Positions 20,767 through 34,112 of a stretch of DNA of 64,000 nucleotides are shown one piece after another (the stretch's first letter is position 1; each line of letters starts with the position of its first letter). The DNA lies in contig CM056383.1 of the NCBI GenBank assembly GCA_029718625.1, forward strand, positions 68,784,131-68,848,130. The letters are read 5' to 3'. Both the position numbers and the translations under genes were made by a program. The notes beneath the pieces are model-generated. The model was not told where the DNA came from. It searched no databases and saw only the letters and a list, made by a program, of their open reading frames with translations. Origin of the DNA: Synaphobranchus kaupii (Eukaryota; Chordata; Actinopteri; Anguilliformes; Synaphobranchidae).

Positions 20767-23700
20767 TGGGTTAAAATAAATTGCAGGATCTAAAATCGTA
20801 TCCTCGGATTATGATGAGAACCTTGTTTGTGCTTCCAGAGCAGACAGCTTTGTTTATGGTCTTTCGAATGAAAAAATCATGTCAGCCTATCACAGCAGGC
20901 TATTGAGAATCAGGGAATTTTATTCAGTAGGTCATTCGCTCGTTGGATGCCTAATTGCCTACCATGACAAGACGGGCAACATATATTTCCTATAGTCTGA
21001 CGTTCTTTATCTGCATGCATGCCCTGCTAATGAGGCCACTTTTTGTTCGTGATATGGTTGAAAAAAAACACGAGAGGAGAACCGGGACGACTGTTCGGTC
21101 TGGGCGCCATATGGCCCTGACAATCCTCTTAGATTTGAGAGCAAATATGTGCTTGATGTGCAGTATTTACACTTGTAGGGCTGAGGCTCATTAAGGCTTT
21201 GGTGAAAGTTTCCCGGGTAATTGGCGGACACAGATGCTACGGGTGGGGTTGGTGGGGGGCATTTGTGCCGGCTGATGGTACGTATGGTGGAGGGCTGCTT
21301 ACTGTAAGAAACGTTTGAATAAAAAAATGTCTACCCCACCCTTGCCCTGGCTCCACTGGGACAGCAGCTGTTTTTAATGGCAGTGTTGCAAAATTTGTTT
21401 GAGGAAGTTAAAGGAAGTCACTGAACGTTTAGGAAGCAGTCTCGATCAGACCATTGCAGAAATGTTGTCCGGTCAGCATTATGATCGCTAAAGTAGGAGA
21501 ACGATCAAAGTGTGATGTGGCGACAGTGACTCGTCATTTGTGCGTCACGCTTTCTCCGTTCGGAAGGAGGGAAATGGACGTACCGAATGTTTGAGCGTCA
21601 GTGGACACAACGAGGACACAGTCCACAACAAGCATAAACGTTTAGATTGTTTACCGAGTGGAATTTTTCAGGATCTGCATCAACAACCTTTCACTACTTT
21701 TTCCCAGAATGCTGTGTCAGTGTCTTTGACGCCAGCCGGCCTAGTGCTGCTTACTGAGTGTAGTTGTGTAATGGCTGGGTGATGAGGTGGGGTTAAAAAG
21801 TGGAATCTTCTCTCGGCTCCATCCTTCAGCTGTTTGTTTCTCCGTCTTCTTCCCTCCGTCTCTATTTCCCTCTCTCCCTCCTGGGGCAGCTGCCAGCTCT
21901 GTGGAAAGGCAAGATTGCTTTTCCTTCAGGAAATTCCTTTCGACTCTGAGGCAAAAGAGATCAGTTGTGTTTTTTGCGGAGTGCAGATGCGCTTTGTGCC
22001 GAATGTCCTCGGTAATCATCTGAAAGAAAATAGAAATAAGGAAATGAGAGAACTCATCAGTTTATTTTTGGACGGCTTTGACGGTTACAGTTGGTTGATA
22101 TTTTTGGGTTGAGTGTGGTTGAAACTTTCCCTCGTTAGTACCATGTCCTTGGTGGAAAAGTCTGTTGGACACGTGTCATGTGTTCCTGTCTTTAAGGAAT
22201 TTGGCCAGTTGGGGCATCTGAGGAGAAACTTGAGGAGAGACTTAATGGAAATTCTGATCACAACAAAAATAGTTAAAATCGCTAACAATGTGCGGCTGTT
22301 TTGGCCGTCCCAATTCTTTCAGAGTAAATGTCGAATTGTGGAAAGTAGCTGCCAATGAGGAACGGGAGCTCGGGAGGTCCATACTGATCTCCAGACTTCA
22401 GAGATTGATGTGTATTGGATCCTGTCAGCCATACACAGTACTCCCATTCGCAGGAGTAATGTATCTAGGAGAAGGTGTTGGATGTTGAGTTCTTCCACTG
22501 GTCCTCATAAGGCCAGCCATACAGGAGGAGAGTGTGTGAGCTGAAAATGTGTGTCTGCTGTTTTTATGGTGTGTATGGACGGTGAGACGCCATTTCTGAG
22601 TTGGACACAGAATGACAGGGTCCCCGCATGGTCCAGCTCTGGCCCTCGACATCAGCACGTTTGCGCCGGTGTTGTTTTTCCCATTAGCGCATGCAAGCTC
22701 GCGTGTGCTCACTTGGCCCAGTCTGGAGACGCTTCCTCTGTGCAAGGCCCGACCAATCTGCTATACAGATCAGTGTTTGAAAATTAATTGTCCTACACGG
22801 TCCACAAACAAATCTTCATTTACTGTATCACGCTTCCTGGTACACTTCCTGGATTTGTTTTTTAGCCTATAATTTACTTCCAGTATTGTGACTGGTGTAT
22901 AAATCTGTAAAACCTTTTGGCTGACTGTTTATCTTGCTCTCAGTTTTGTCAGCGATGCAAAACTGCTATAATGTGTAATCAATTGACTGTAATTAGCATT
23001 GACTGGTAGTCACAGCCGAAAAGGAGGATAGCAGTGGAGGCAGAGCTTTTTGCACAAGACTAGCGGTGGTTCCCCGGGTGAGCCCTGCTCGTCTATGTAC
23101 CCAGACTGTGTGGAATTGAGGCTGTATTCAAAGCTGCGTCCTGGGGAAGCTTGCGTTCAGCCTGGGTGAGCCCCAGCTGGTGTTTTCTTTTCGGCTGCAG
23201 ATAGACGCGACGACTTGTTTTATGTGAGCTTCGTTACTCCGGAGCATGTCCCATCAAAAGAAGAAGACCTTCGTGGTTCCTCCCGTGGCTCTCTTCAAAC
23301 GGCGTGAGGTTGAAATTGGAGCTGTCCCGCTGTCGTGCAGGGTCTCCACCCTGGCAGGTCCTGGGGCGACAAGAGGCGGGGAGGGGGGGGGTGTCCAATG
23401 GTGAGGCCTGCACTCCCCAATGCTGGTCTCCGATTGGGCGTGGTCCAAAAGGGACGCTTGAGCTCCATCGTTAATAGAGTCCAACTCTTGTTGTGTCTCG
23501 CTGACCTTTCCTGGCAGCTGCGGCGTGGGCACAGATGCTCAGCCGGCTCCAGACCCCCCCCCCCCCAGAGGGACTGAAATAGAGGCGACCGCGCCGACCT
23601 CCCGCACAAACGGGCAGCCCCGGGGTTCCGGGAATTTGGGAGGATGCCTCGAGAGACAGACGCCACTAAAAGATGATAAACTGCCTGACATGGTTCTGTG

Positions 23701-23811
23701 CTTCTTCTTTCAGCGTGAGTCCCATTGTCCTGAATGCTGCTGAAATTAACACATACCCAGGCAATTATAATAAATGAGAAGTTGGATTAGAAAGTGCATT
23801 TTTGCCTCAGT

Positions 23812-24053
23812 CAGGGTGTCAAGTTAACACCAGCCACCAACCAAATGCTGGTAAAACTTTTATTGTGGCTGGTAAAATTTTTACTCTAGCAGCCACCCTG
23901 GTCGGTAACCAACTAGGTTGTGTTATATTGTAAAAGGTTATATTGTAAAGGTTCAGTAAGAGTGGTTTTGGCTGGTAAACTGTTGAATAGGGCTGGTGAT
24001 TTTTAGAATCCACAAGCCACTTTGCCAAGTGGGTGAGTTAATTTCATACCCTG
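23812..24053. mobile_element. hAT-type MITE, CAGGG family, copy 2
   Basis: The ends are CAGGGTGTCAAGTTAACACC and, inverted, CAGGGTATGAAATTAAC. The interior matches the copies at 1468 and 32156. The flanks share only ctcagt (23806-23811, 24054-24059), an imperfect target duplication. It contains an internal duplication (TATATTGTAAA). Confidence 0.8.
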
Positions 24054-24546
24054 CTCAGTCCTGTTTCATTTTTCAAAAAGGAGGTCCTCCTAAAATAAGG
24101 ACTTTTTTTGTTTGAGAGAGACTGAAGGAGAAGGGATTGCAGTACCCTATCATCATGCGTTAACTCGCACGACCCCAGCACAGCAGGCCATGGAATATGC
24201 AGTAGCGTGCAGTAGCCCTGTGTTTTATACGAGACTTCAGTGCAGTGTGCTGCTAAGCTGCTTACATAGACTAGTGAATCAATACCAGCAAACTGCCGGG
24301 TGGCTCTTTCAGCTCTTTCAGTCATTCCTGCAATGACTGGCAGCGTGGTCATGTGATTCTGAGTGACACTCCCCAGTAAGAGGTGGTGGAAGGCAATGAC
24401 GAGTGCAGCCAATCATCAATGGAGGGTTTGAAGCTATTCTTTACGACGCTTGCTGAACATTGGGGAATTTGTAAATGCATATTTATACAAAATAATGGTC
24501 AAGGGTACTTATTGTATGTCATAAATTATTTATAAAATGATTAGGG

Positions 24547-24749
24547 AAGAGGATCTCAACCCTGGGTCTTGGAGGGTCTGCTGGTTTTGGTTGTTACTCC
24601 ACACTTATTTTATTACTTCAAGCAGTTTATTACAGTTTACTAACTGACCACGCCTGGTTTCTTGGTTCTGAATTGGTTGCTGATTTTTAAGGTGAAAACA
24701 AAAACCAGAAGACCTGGTGGACCTCCAGGATCACTGTTGATAACCCCTG
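24547..24749. mobile_element. hAT-type MITE with exact 8-bp target duplication
   Basis: The flanking repeat gattaggg is exact at 24539-24546 and 24750-24757. The inverted ends contain GGATCTCAACCCTGGGTC and, inverted, CAGGGGTTATCAACAGTGAT; both continue into CTTGGAGG / CCTCCAGG. There is no reading frame. Confidence 0.8.
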
Positions 24750-25109
24750 GATTAGGGTATTATTCCTGAACTGTGTATATGCAGGTTATAAGGGCTCCGG
24801 AGCCATGACTGATGTGGTATGCAGTGGAATATTTACCTTTGTGATTTACCTGTGTGCCAAGTGCCAAAGGGCAAAGCTGGTTGGGTCAGGTGACTGTCAC
24901 ACCCAAGGCCTGTTGTGGAGAAGGTGAGGGTGAGGCAACGCCAGTCTTTCTCAAGTGACGTGTATGTGTGTGTTACCAGGCAATTATTGTGTTGGGGAAG
25001 AGCAGAAATCCTAAAGCACCCACCTATTTACTGCTACTGGGAACGTTGGCAGCTGCCTGCCGATGGCGGAACTGTGTAGTAACAGGCTTACGTGGTGTTA
25101 TCTTAGAGA

Positions 25110-25111
<2 letters not shown>

Positions 25112-25199
<88 letters not shown>

Positions 25200-25226
25200 G
25201 TGTGCGCGCGTGTGTGTGCGCACGTG
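25112..25226. repeat. (TG)n microsatellite
   Basis: About 115 bases of TG with CGCG interruptions. The cysteine/valine-rich open frames here are repeat artefacts. Confidence 0.93.
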
Positions 25227-28200
25227 CTTTTTCCATTTAAGGGTGTCATAATGTCATGTGTAACAAATATAAAGTTAACAACATTTAAAAGTGGACTATA
25301 CCCCTCCCCCCACCAACCCTTTGATGGTTTTGGGATGAATCCTTTTTTTTTTTTTTACCCCCAGAAAGTACGGGTCAGAGGTCAGGATTCCACATGGAGG
25401 GAAATTTCACGATGAAATTCCAGTTGTAGTGTCAGACTTCTGCAGTGTCTACCAGGATGGGGGTAGGGGGGAATGCTTGTGAAGAAGGGGGCAGAATTTG
25501 ACCTTTTAACTGGTGGTTCAGTGGCCAAGTGGGGATTTTTGGGGTAAGAGTGGTTCTGAAGAGCTAAATCTGAGTGGAGGTCCATGGGAATGGTTCTGAA
25601 GCATCAATCACAGCAGTTCACTTTGGCCAAGCAGGTGTGGACCTGACAAGTTCAGTAACACCATGAAGAACGTAGTAGGAACAGTAATGAGAAGCTCAGT
25701 GGTAGAAGTTCTGGAATGTTCATTAACCACGATTATGCATGTTCTCAGAGTAGGTGCATTTCTCAAGAGCTCAGTCAGCGTGGTTCTGCCGGACTACATA
25801 AGCTCTGTTCTGAAGAGCCCAGTAGGAGCCGTTCTGAAGAGCCCAGTAGGAGCCGTTCTGAAGAGCTCAGTGGAAGCGGTTCAGCCCGATTGGTCTCGTG
25901 CTCCTCCTCCTGGATCTGCTGCTGCGAGAGCTGTCCCAGCACGACCACACTGACCTTTCCTGGCGAAGCCTCCCTCCTCCAGCTGGGATAGATATTATGC
26001 CTAGAGTCTCCTCTCTCTGTTTCTCAGAGTGCAGGGAATGACCGTGAGGGCAATGAAAGAGGAAGTGCTTTTGGGTCTGGGGTGGCCCAGCGCCTACCCC
26101 TGACCCAGTGCATGCTTCCTCTTATCCGCCTCAGTTTTGTTTGTGAGGTTTTTTTAAAACGTGCTGCCGCCGGTTCAGATTCCACTATCGTACCAAAGCC
26201 CAAAAAATTTGGTCTCACTTGTGTGACTACATCAATTATCACGGAACTCGAACTGTAGACCAAGACCGGGAATAGTGGAAAAAGATATAGAAATGAAATG
26301 TTTGATGAACAACACATTTTTTTTGTGTGGGGGGTGGGGTTTGTGCTATTTGGCTGTCTGCTTTTTGGAGTGTTTCAGTTGCCATTTCACACAAACCTTG
26401 GATCCAGGCTTATCTTCTGATAAGGCTCCTTTTGCAGTCACAATAGCCACGTTGCCACAGCCGTGCTAATGGTAGCACGGTAGCATGCCAGTGGTTCTTG
26501 CTTGTTCTCATCCTCTTCTGGACTCCATTGATGCTTCGGTCACACCTCCTCTGTATTTCTGGCCCAATCAGGTCCTCAGTCATGGTAATGGGGCGTGATC
26601 ACAGTTAAGGGCAGGTTGCTTGCTATCAGAACATGGACGTTGGCGGCCATCTTCCAATGAAACGCCAAGGAGGAATTTATGGGATGGGATTTAGAGTGAC
26701 ATTGGCACCTCCCAGGTCAGTAAGTGGTCAAGTAAACAGGCTTAGCGGTCAGTGTCAATGTCTTGACGTATCAGTAACAGAGCTCTGACCTTGTCTTTAT
26801 CCACTGGTCTTCCGGCTCAATAAGTTGTCCCTCTTCTGCCACCATTGAGAAGAGAAGATCCAAGGGCTCCTCGGGCCTGATGCCCCTCCCGCACTTCAGG
26901 CTGTTGTGTCTGTGTCGCTCGCCCATTTGTTCCACCTCAGTGAACGCATCAGCGAAATGCGGACGTGCCATTGTCCTTTCTGGCCCCCTCCGCTCTTTGA
27001 GATGGCCAGTGCCGGCGCTGGAGGGCTAGTACTGTCGGCCTTTTTGGAGGCCAGACGGCTCTCTGTGGAGGAAGCGCTTTGTTCCCTTTAGGGTGTAATT
27101 AGGATCTGTGCTGGTTGGGAGATGGATGCCCCTCTTTATTCAGCCCAATGTGTGATTGTAGGGGGGTTTCCTGTACAGACATTCAAAAATGAGCACTGTT
27201 CCCCCAGATATAATCAACTGCAAGGCATTCTAATTGGGGAGGGGGAAAAAAACCCAGATTCTGTCTCGCATTTTTACTCAACAAAACCGGCATACAGTAA
27301 TGAAATTCTTCGGATGAAATAGAGTACTGTATGATGATCTAGCAGTCATGACACATCCATTTTCAAACCCCTATTTAAATCAGGGGAGCGAGTGACCCGA
27401 GAGGGATGTGCGTTTTTCCAGTGAATGAGTTCCGCGTTTCGCGTGTCCTCCATTCCCTGGTACCAGTGATTGCACCGGAATTGATTTTGCAGGAGCGTTT
27501 ATTTTCCCTCTAGGAAATTATTTTGCTGTGCGGGAAGTGTCGCGCACAGCTCAGCAGGCGGACCCAGTGCACCCCGGAGGCGCGTGTCTGGGTTCACGTT
27601 GAGGGGAATAGGGTCATCGCTCAAATCGTTTGTTGCGTTGTTTGGTACCAAGGAAACCTTGACGCAAACGGGTCACGCGGAGCTGTGTGTGATCTTGAGC
27701 CGAGTGTGACGCAATATGTGGGGTGTGAATATTGCCTTTGGCGTTCTGTAGCCAGGTGCACAAACGTCAACATGGTGAGTTCTTCGCCTACTGTGTTGAG
27801 GCCCTTATCAATGAAGAACCTGTTGACGTACAGAGTGTTTGTATCATAATGGCATATGCTGACCGTTCAGAGAAAAGCGACCATGTGTCCAGTAAGCCCT
27901 GATGCCTTTAGCCTGAAACTTGCTTTTAGCCTTGAAACGCAATACAGGAGTCACGGTGGCAATTTAAGATGCTGAAAGGTATTTATCCCTGATGCATGGG
28001 ATAGTGTCACAGTGCTATTTTGATCATCTGAATGTGTCGTGACCGCAGGCGCGATTGTTGCCAGAAACATTTTGGAAAGTATGCGGTTGGATGATTTCAC
28101 TCGAATACTAAACTATTGCATCGTCGATCACATCAGCCAACAATTGTACTTTCAGCGCGATCTCAGTATGGCTTCAGCACATTTTTTGGCAGCGTTCGGT

Positions 28201-30377
28201 AATAGGTCAGTGGTTGACTTGGCTTGGATTGCTGCCTCGAAATGCAGTCCCGCCTACGCAAGGTCATAGTTCATCAGAAATAACAACCGACCATTGGTTA
28301 ATTAGCAAAGCGCTTCCCCGGAATTTGGGCAGATTTCCCTCACAGTGTCAACTTAGTCAGGCTCATAGTACCGTGACATTATGAGCCTGACTAGTTCGAC
28401 TACTCAACACCCACTGATGACACTACCCTGAGATGAGACATTGCATTCTCTGGGCCAGAAAAAGCACACCAATACCAGCATGGCCTTCAGACCCTCAGAC
28501 CACCTGAGGCCCAGTCAAGTGTACAAGACTCAATGGCTGCTTGTGACTCATTATCGGAGGCAAACAACATTGTCTGCCCGAATTTCTAAGGGAAGAAATA
28601 AGACAATATGGAGACTGCGGCGTAGTTGTAGTGAGCGGGGAGAGCGTTGTTCGAGAAGGCCACTTGAGGAGTAAACCTTTCCCTCCCTGCAGTGGATTAA
28701 GCTCCCCAAGCGGTGGTGTGCATGGGCATTTATCTGCCGACCGTTTCTACAAGAGTCAATATCCCACTGAAATGGCGGGAAAAGGGCGGAACACTCAGTG
28801 AGGGGGAGAGAGAGAGAGTGAGAAAAGGGAGCTGTGGATTCCTGGGATTTCTCTCACCTGTCCGGACAGGAAGTATTGGCGGAATGCACCTTACCTTGAA
28901 TGCTACTGGTTGTGTCAGCTTGCAGTGTCTTCCCATCAACAGTGGGCAAGTGAGGCTTGTGTGCACCTTATGAAGGGTCATGATTCGGTTTCCTTAGGCC
29001 ACAAAAAAACCCCAGCTCTTTGAGTGGCCCATGTTTTCCTTGGGCTGTGGCAGATCGCCTCCGTCGGGTTGAAGAACAGCGACCGCCGCTTGGGCGGGAT
29101 TGTGAAGTATGATTATCGGGAGGGTCAGGGGTCACGAGGGTCATGTGTAATCCCTGATGAGCAATCGCTTTAATCAGACCCAAGTCAACCACTCTTCCAT
29201 ATTCTTCTGTTTGCCTTTTAAAAAAGCCGAATTCCATTAGGAGTGAAGTGTGTGAGAGGTTTTTCTCTTCTCATATGTACAGTATTTTTCCACTAAGGTG
29301 GTTTTCTCCTCCTTATTGAGCTTCAATGGTTAGCTTTAGGGAAGAGGTGGGGCAGCATCCAAGGCTGCCCAGGCAGGGGACCTCGGGCCTAAAATGGCAA
29401 GAAAGACCAATTTAAATGGATCTGACGCAATTGATGTAATGTTCAAGTTCATATTTGGAAAATTAAACCTTGTTCTTGGTTCTTAATTTCTTTCTGGTCC
29501 CGGAGAGCCAAGTTTTTGAACAATTCCTCATGTGGCTAACTGGGAGTAGGTTGTCTGCCTGGAAAATGGGAACTGTGCTTATAACCACACACAAAGTTTC
29601 CCTGCAAATCAATAAAGAAGAGGTGTTTATTTTACCAGAGGAATATGAAAAAAAATAAATCCACATTTATTTTTAGAAATCCACATTTGTCGTACAGAAA
29701 TTGGAATATGTCAAGGAAAGTAATATTCTCTTTTTGCTACGTCTGTGGATAATTCCGTTACAGAAGCCATATGCGCTGTCCTGTGCGCCAGCACGCCATG
29801 GATATTGAAAAGTTTATCTTTGTTTGCTTTCCTTTGCCCCCGAGGTGTTATGAGAAGCGCCGGAACGGTGGCGTATTTAGCGTAGGAAAATGTACACTGT
29901 CGTTTTAAAGGTCATAGAGGCCTTTCTCTACCTTGTTTTGTCTCCAAGCAAGGCTGTTTTCACTGGGTCTCATCTTCTGAAAGCACCAGTGCTCTCTGCC
30001 CTTCATAGACACTCCAAAGTGTTCAGAGTGCACGTTTGACGGCCGGGCACCGTGTTGGTGGTGGTTCTCCTTCTTTGTGTGTCTCCCTTAGTTTGGGCAT
30101 GTTTTTGTGAGCGCCTCTCAGAAACCTCCTGCCCCTCGTCCCGGCTGTGCCCTCTCCCCTCTCCCCGCTCACTGACTCATCATTCCACCTTAAGGGGCTC
30201 TACACTCCTGCCTTTACTGGGTATTTTAGCCAGAATTCTGCCCCTGCTTTCGATGAGGGCTTCCAATGAACCGATGATCGTGCTACGGCACGCCCGTGTT
30301 TATATCGCGCCGTGCCCCATGGACAGCGTGCATTTTTAACTGATAAATGGTCCTTTTAAGACCTATCAGAATTGTTG

Positions 30378-30396
30378 CCCCCCCCCCCCCCCCCCC
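30378..30396. repeat. Poly-C tract (19 C)
   Basis: An uninterrupted C run in the large intron, able in principle to form i-motif or G-quadruplex structures when single-stranded. Confidence 0.9.
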
Positions 30397-31320
30397 ATTT
30401 CCTGTGTGGTGTTGTTGATTAGCCATTTGTTTGTACTGCGTATTATGTAGCAAAGCATGAATTTGCCTTTCTTAAAAAAAAAAAATTAAAAAAATGTTTT
30501 AATAATAAAAATAGTTGAAGTTACATGTGTTATTTTTTGGTGCTCCTGCTACAGTATAAAATGTAATTTCAATTTAAAATGCACGTTTTCTTTTCCACAG
30601 TGAGGTAGAATGTTTAGGCTAGTCCAATTTTAGGTGGATTCTCAGTTTTTCCTACCTTTCCCTGTTTTCGTGGAATTTTAGCGTTTGCCGTTATTTTCTT
30701 TGCCCTAACGAGTGTAACTCAAGTTATTCTCCCTGTGGAAAATCATCGGACTCCATTGCTGCTCAGCACCATCATGACCAATGCAAAAACATAATGGGTG
30801 TGTTAGATTTGTAATGCAACGATGTAATGCACGCCAATGTGGGCCGCTAATCCGAACTGCAGCAGACCCAGAATTCTGCCTACGCAGGCGAAACGAGAAG
30901 ATATCACAGTTATCATTTAACTAGCACTTACACAAAAATCATTACAGTGGCCGTTGGCTGTGCTTGTAATAACATTGCACACTCATCTTCTCAGAATGCG
31001 TGTTCTTGCATAACACAGGAGCACCTTATTGGATAATCACTAGGTATGAAATGCCAAGAGTAATACTACTTGGAAACTTGGCACTTTTTTTTCTCCATAT
31101 GGCTCTTCAAAGTTTTCCATACCCTTACCAGACACCACGGGAATGTCCAAATAACTGTTTTTGTTACGGAGTTGATGTGTAATGTTTTTTTTTTTTTTTG
31201 TGGTCAACAAGGCACACGTGTGGGGTTTGTGGAGTCGTGATCAGCCAATCACAATCGACTCACAGATTCACAACATGCTACTTTCCTGAGGTTCAGTCGT
31301 ACACAGATTATATTTTTTAT

Positions 31321-31780
31321 TTCTCAATTTGAAGGTATCGCTGTGTGTGTCCACGTTTGTCAGTGTGTGAGTTATTTTTTACTCCATTTGAAGGTATCAC
31401 TGTGTGGGTCCACATTTGTTAGTGTGTGTTATTTGTTTTTACTCCCTTTGAAGGTATCACTGCGTGTGTCCATGTTTGTTAGTGTGTGTTATTTGTTTTT
31501 ACTCCCTTTGAAGGTATCACTGCGTGTGTCCATGTTTGTAAGTATGTGAGTTCTTTTTTTTATTTTTTTTTTTACTCCATTTGAAGCAGTGCGTGAGTTA
31601 TGTTTTACTCCAGTTGAAGGTTTCACTGCGTGGCTCCACATTTGTCAATGTGATTTATTTATTTATTTTTTACTCCATTTGAAGGTATCACTGCGTGGGT
31701 CCACTTTTGCGAGTGTGCATGTTATTTTGTACTCCATTTGAAGGTATCACTTGTGTGGGTCCATGTTTGACTGTATGAGT
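31321..31780. repeat. 60-bp minisatellite, about 8 copies
   Basis: The units carry TTTGAAGGTATCACTG, CGTGTGTCCA and GTTATTTGTTTTTACTCC. The first four are exactly 60 bp apart (31321, 31381, 31441, 31501). Then follow a T-rich interruption, a truncated unit, and three more divergent copies. Units two to four keep one reading frame because 60 is a multiple of 3, but nothing else supports coding. Confidence 0.9.
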
Positions 31781-32155
31781 CAAATCTTAAAGCGATCCCA
31801 AGGTCCAAGAGACTCATCTGCATGTTGTGACTGGAGCTCTAACTTGCAGTAACTGAAGGCTTGTGTCCACGAGCGACTGAGTGTCCAGTCATTGGTGGTA
31901 GGCAGTCAGCGCTCAAGCATAGTTCCCCCCCTATCTCTGAGTAATATCAGTGACACAGCTCTTTCTCACATGCCAACTCAATTACTCTGCTGCCAGATTT
32001 TATCTGCGTTAGAACTTTTGGTTTACTACAAACCCCCTGTAGCAGATTTGGGGGGATTTTCCAAGTTTTAAATGCCTGGTTTTGTTCTTCACTTCACAAA
32101 GTTGAGCTGTGACTCTCTCCGCAGTCTCAGGTCAGGTTATTCCCATGGTTCTGAG

Positions 32156-32333
32156 CAGGACGTGAAATTAACTGGTAAGATTTTCTACTCTAGCTGCCAA
32201 TTTCTGCACAACCAGGCTGTGTTAAATTGTAAAAGGTAATGTGGCTGGAAAAATGTTGAAAATGGCTGTTGATGTTTTTTAGAATCCACAAGCCACTCTG
32301 GCCAGTGGGTGAAAAAGTTAATCTCATGCCCTG
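32156..32333. mobile_element. hAT-type MITE, CAGGG family, copy 3
   Basis: It is flanked by an exact 8-bp duplication, gttctgag, at 32148-32155 and 32334-32341. The ends are CAGGACGTGAAATTAACTGG and, inverted, CAGGGCATGAGATTAAC. It is shorter than copy 2, with an internal deletion. Confidence 0.85.
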
Positions 32334-33467
32334 GTTCTGAGGTCATTCCGGCTGACTGAGTCAGTGTAAAACAGCGTGTCAGACCTGCCACTGGTCTGGA
32401 TTCAAATCTCAAATTTAAGCCTCTTAATTTGCAATGACAGGAAATTATTCCAGACACCAACCAAGGAAATGTGGACATGATTATAGCAATCGTCCCCCAA
32501 AAGGATTATATGTGAAAACATGCACAGCGAATCGCTTATGAAACATGACAAGAGCAGCATTCGACATATGAAGCCGTTTGCACTGTTGTCATGGAGACTG
32601 TCAGTGTGACCTTTGACCTCCCTATTGTGTAAATGGAGCAGATGAGGGAGATCCCACAGTGGAAGGGAGTAACCTTGGGTGTGAGCCGCTGTCATAAACT
32701 CCTCCCAGAATCCACCTGGGCGCAGTAGGTGCTGCCTAATGAAATGTGGCTCTCGCTGACTGCTGGTCCTTTTCCAGATGATATTCCCAGAATTTACTCA
32801 CTGGGTAGGTAGTGCTTGTGTCAGCTTGCTACATGTAGCTCGGCCTTGATTCAGCAGTCTGCAGCTTTGTGATGAAATTGAAGTTTATGTCTCAGACAAA
32901 CTGAAAGCACTGGACTGAGAGAGAGGACAGAATCACACCCTCTGGCCCTCGATGTCCCCCTTGGACGGGTCCCCGAGGATGTAAGAATGTCCTGTGATGT
33001 CACACTGTGGTCTCAAATAATTTGTGCGTGTGTACGTGCGTGCATACATGTGTGCATGCGTACATATGCGCGTTTGTGTGTGTTCTCTGCCTTAAAAAAA
33101 AGGGAAAAGGACAGATTCACAATTGGCTCACTAAATTCTGTCATTTCTGAATTTATGAGGTGTTTCTCTGTAAACACAACCCTGCGTGCGCTTGAGGCGT
33201 TGGCATGGATGTCCAAACACACGCAGTGACGCTAAGGCTAGCCTACGTCCTGAGATTTATACAGGAGTTTTAAAAAATGTGCAGCGCTTAAAATAGCCGT
33301 GTAGTGTAATGTCGGAGAGCGGTTGCGCGTCAGATGAAAGGGGCCTTTTGTGTCCGTTTGCAGTGTGCGGAACAAAGCGGACGCTGGTGTGGCGTGTGAA
33401 ATGAATACTGTGAGTATGTGGTCCTGTGTACCAGTGTAATAGATACGGTTCGGCTGAAACGCAGGGA

Positions 33468-33481
33468 CCCCCCCCCCCCCC
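33468..33481. repeat. Poly-C tract (14 C)
   Basis: An uninterrupted C run, beginning about 130 bases before the complex TG/CTGT repeat. Confidence 0.85.
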
Positions 33482-33612
33482 TCCCAGAATGCAGTGCACC
33501 GCCTCACTTCCCTCAGACTCTCTGCATGAAGTATTATATCGCTGGAACTGAGACCGAGCAGGAGGGCTGGGGCACTTCTGAAGGTCAAGCTCATTTTGTG
33601 CCTGTCCTTCTG

Positions 33613-33787
33613 TTGTGTGTGTGTGTGTGTGTGTGTGTCTGTCCGAATCTGTGCGTCTGTCTGTCTGTGTGTGCATCAGTGTGAGTTTGTGCATGTGTGA
33701 GTGCAGGTCTCTGTGTGTCTCTGTGTCTCTCTGTGTGTCTCTGTGTGTCTCTGTCTGTCTCTGTGTGTGTGTTTGTACTTCCGTGTG

Positions 33788-33854
<67 letters not shown>

Positions 33855-33864
33855 CTGGCCTTCG

Positions 33865-33915
<51 letters not shown>

Positions 33916-33945
33916 TGTCCGTCTGTGTGTGTGTGTGTCTGTGTC

Positions 33946-33982
<37 letters not shown>

Positions 33983-34112
33983 GTCTGTGTGTGTGTGTGT
34001 GTGTGTCCGTGTCTCCGCGTGCTTGTCCATCCATGTGTGCATCAGTGTGAGTGTGTGAGTGCAAGTGTCTGTGTGTGTGTGTCTGTGTCTGTGTGTGTGC
34101 GAGTGTCTGTGT
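33613..34112. repeat. Long compound (TG)n / (CTGT)n microsatellite
   Basis: About 500 bases of TG interleaved with CTGT, TCTG and CCGTCTG variants. It gives long open frames on both strands (up to 261 codons), all low-complexity artefacts. Confidence 0.95.

Noticed and set aside
26024..26100. Possible exon after CTCTCTGTTTCTCAG
   Set aside because: Good acceptor but no consensus donor within 150 bases and no conserved-looking frame.
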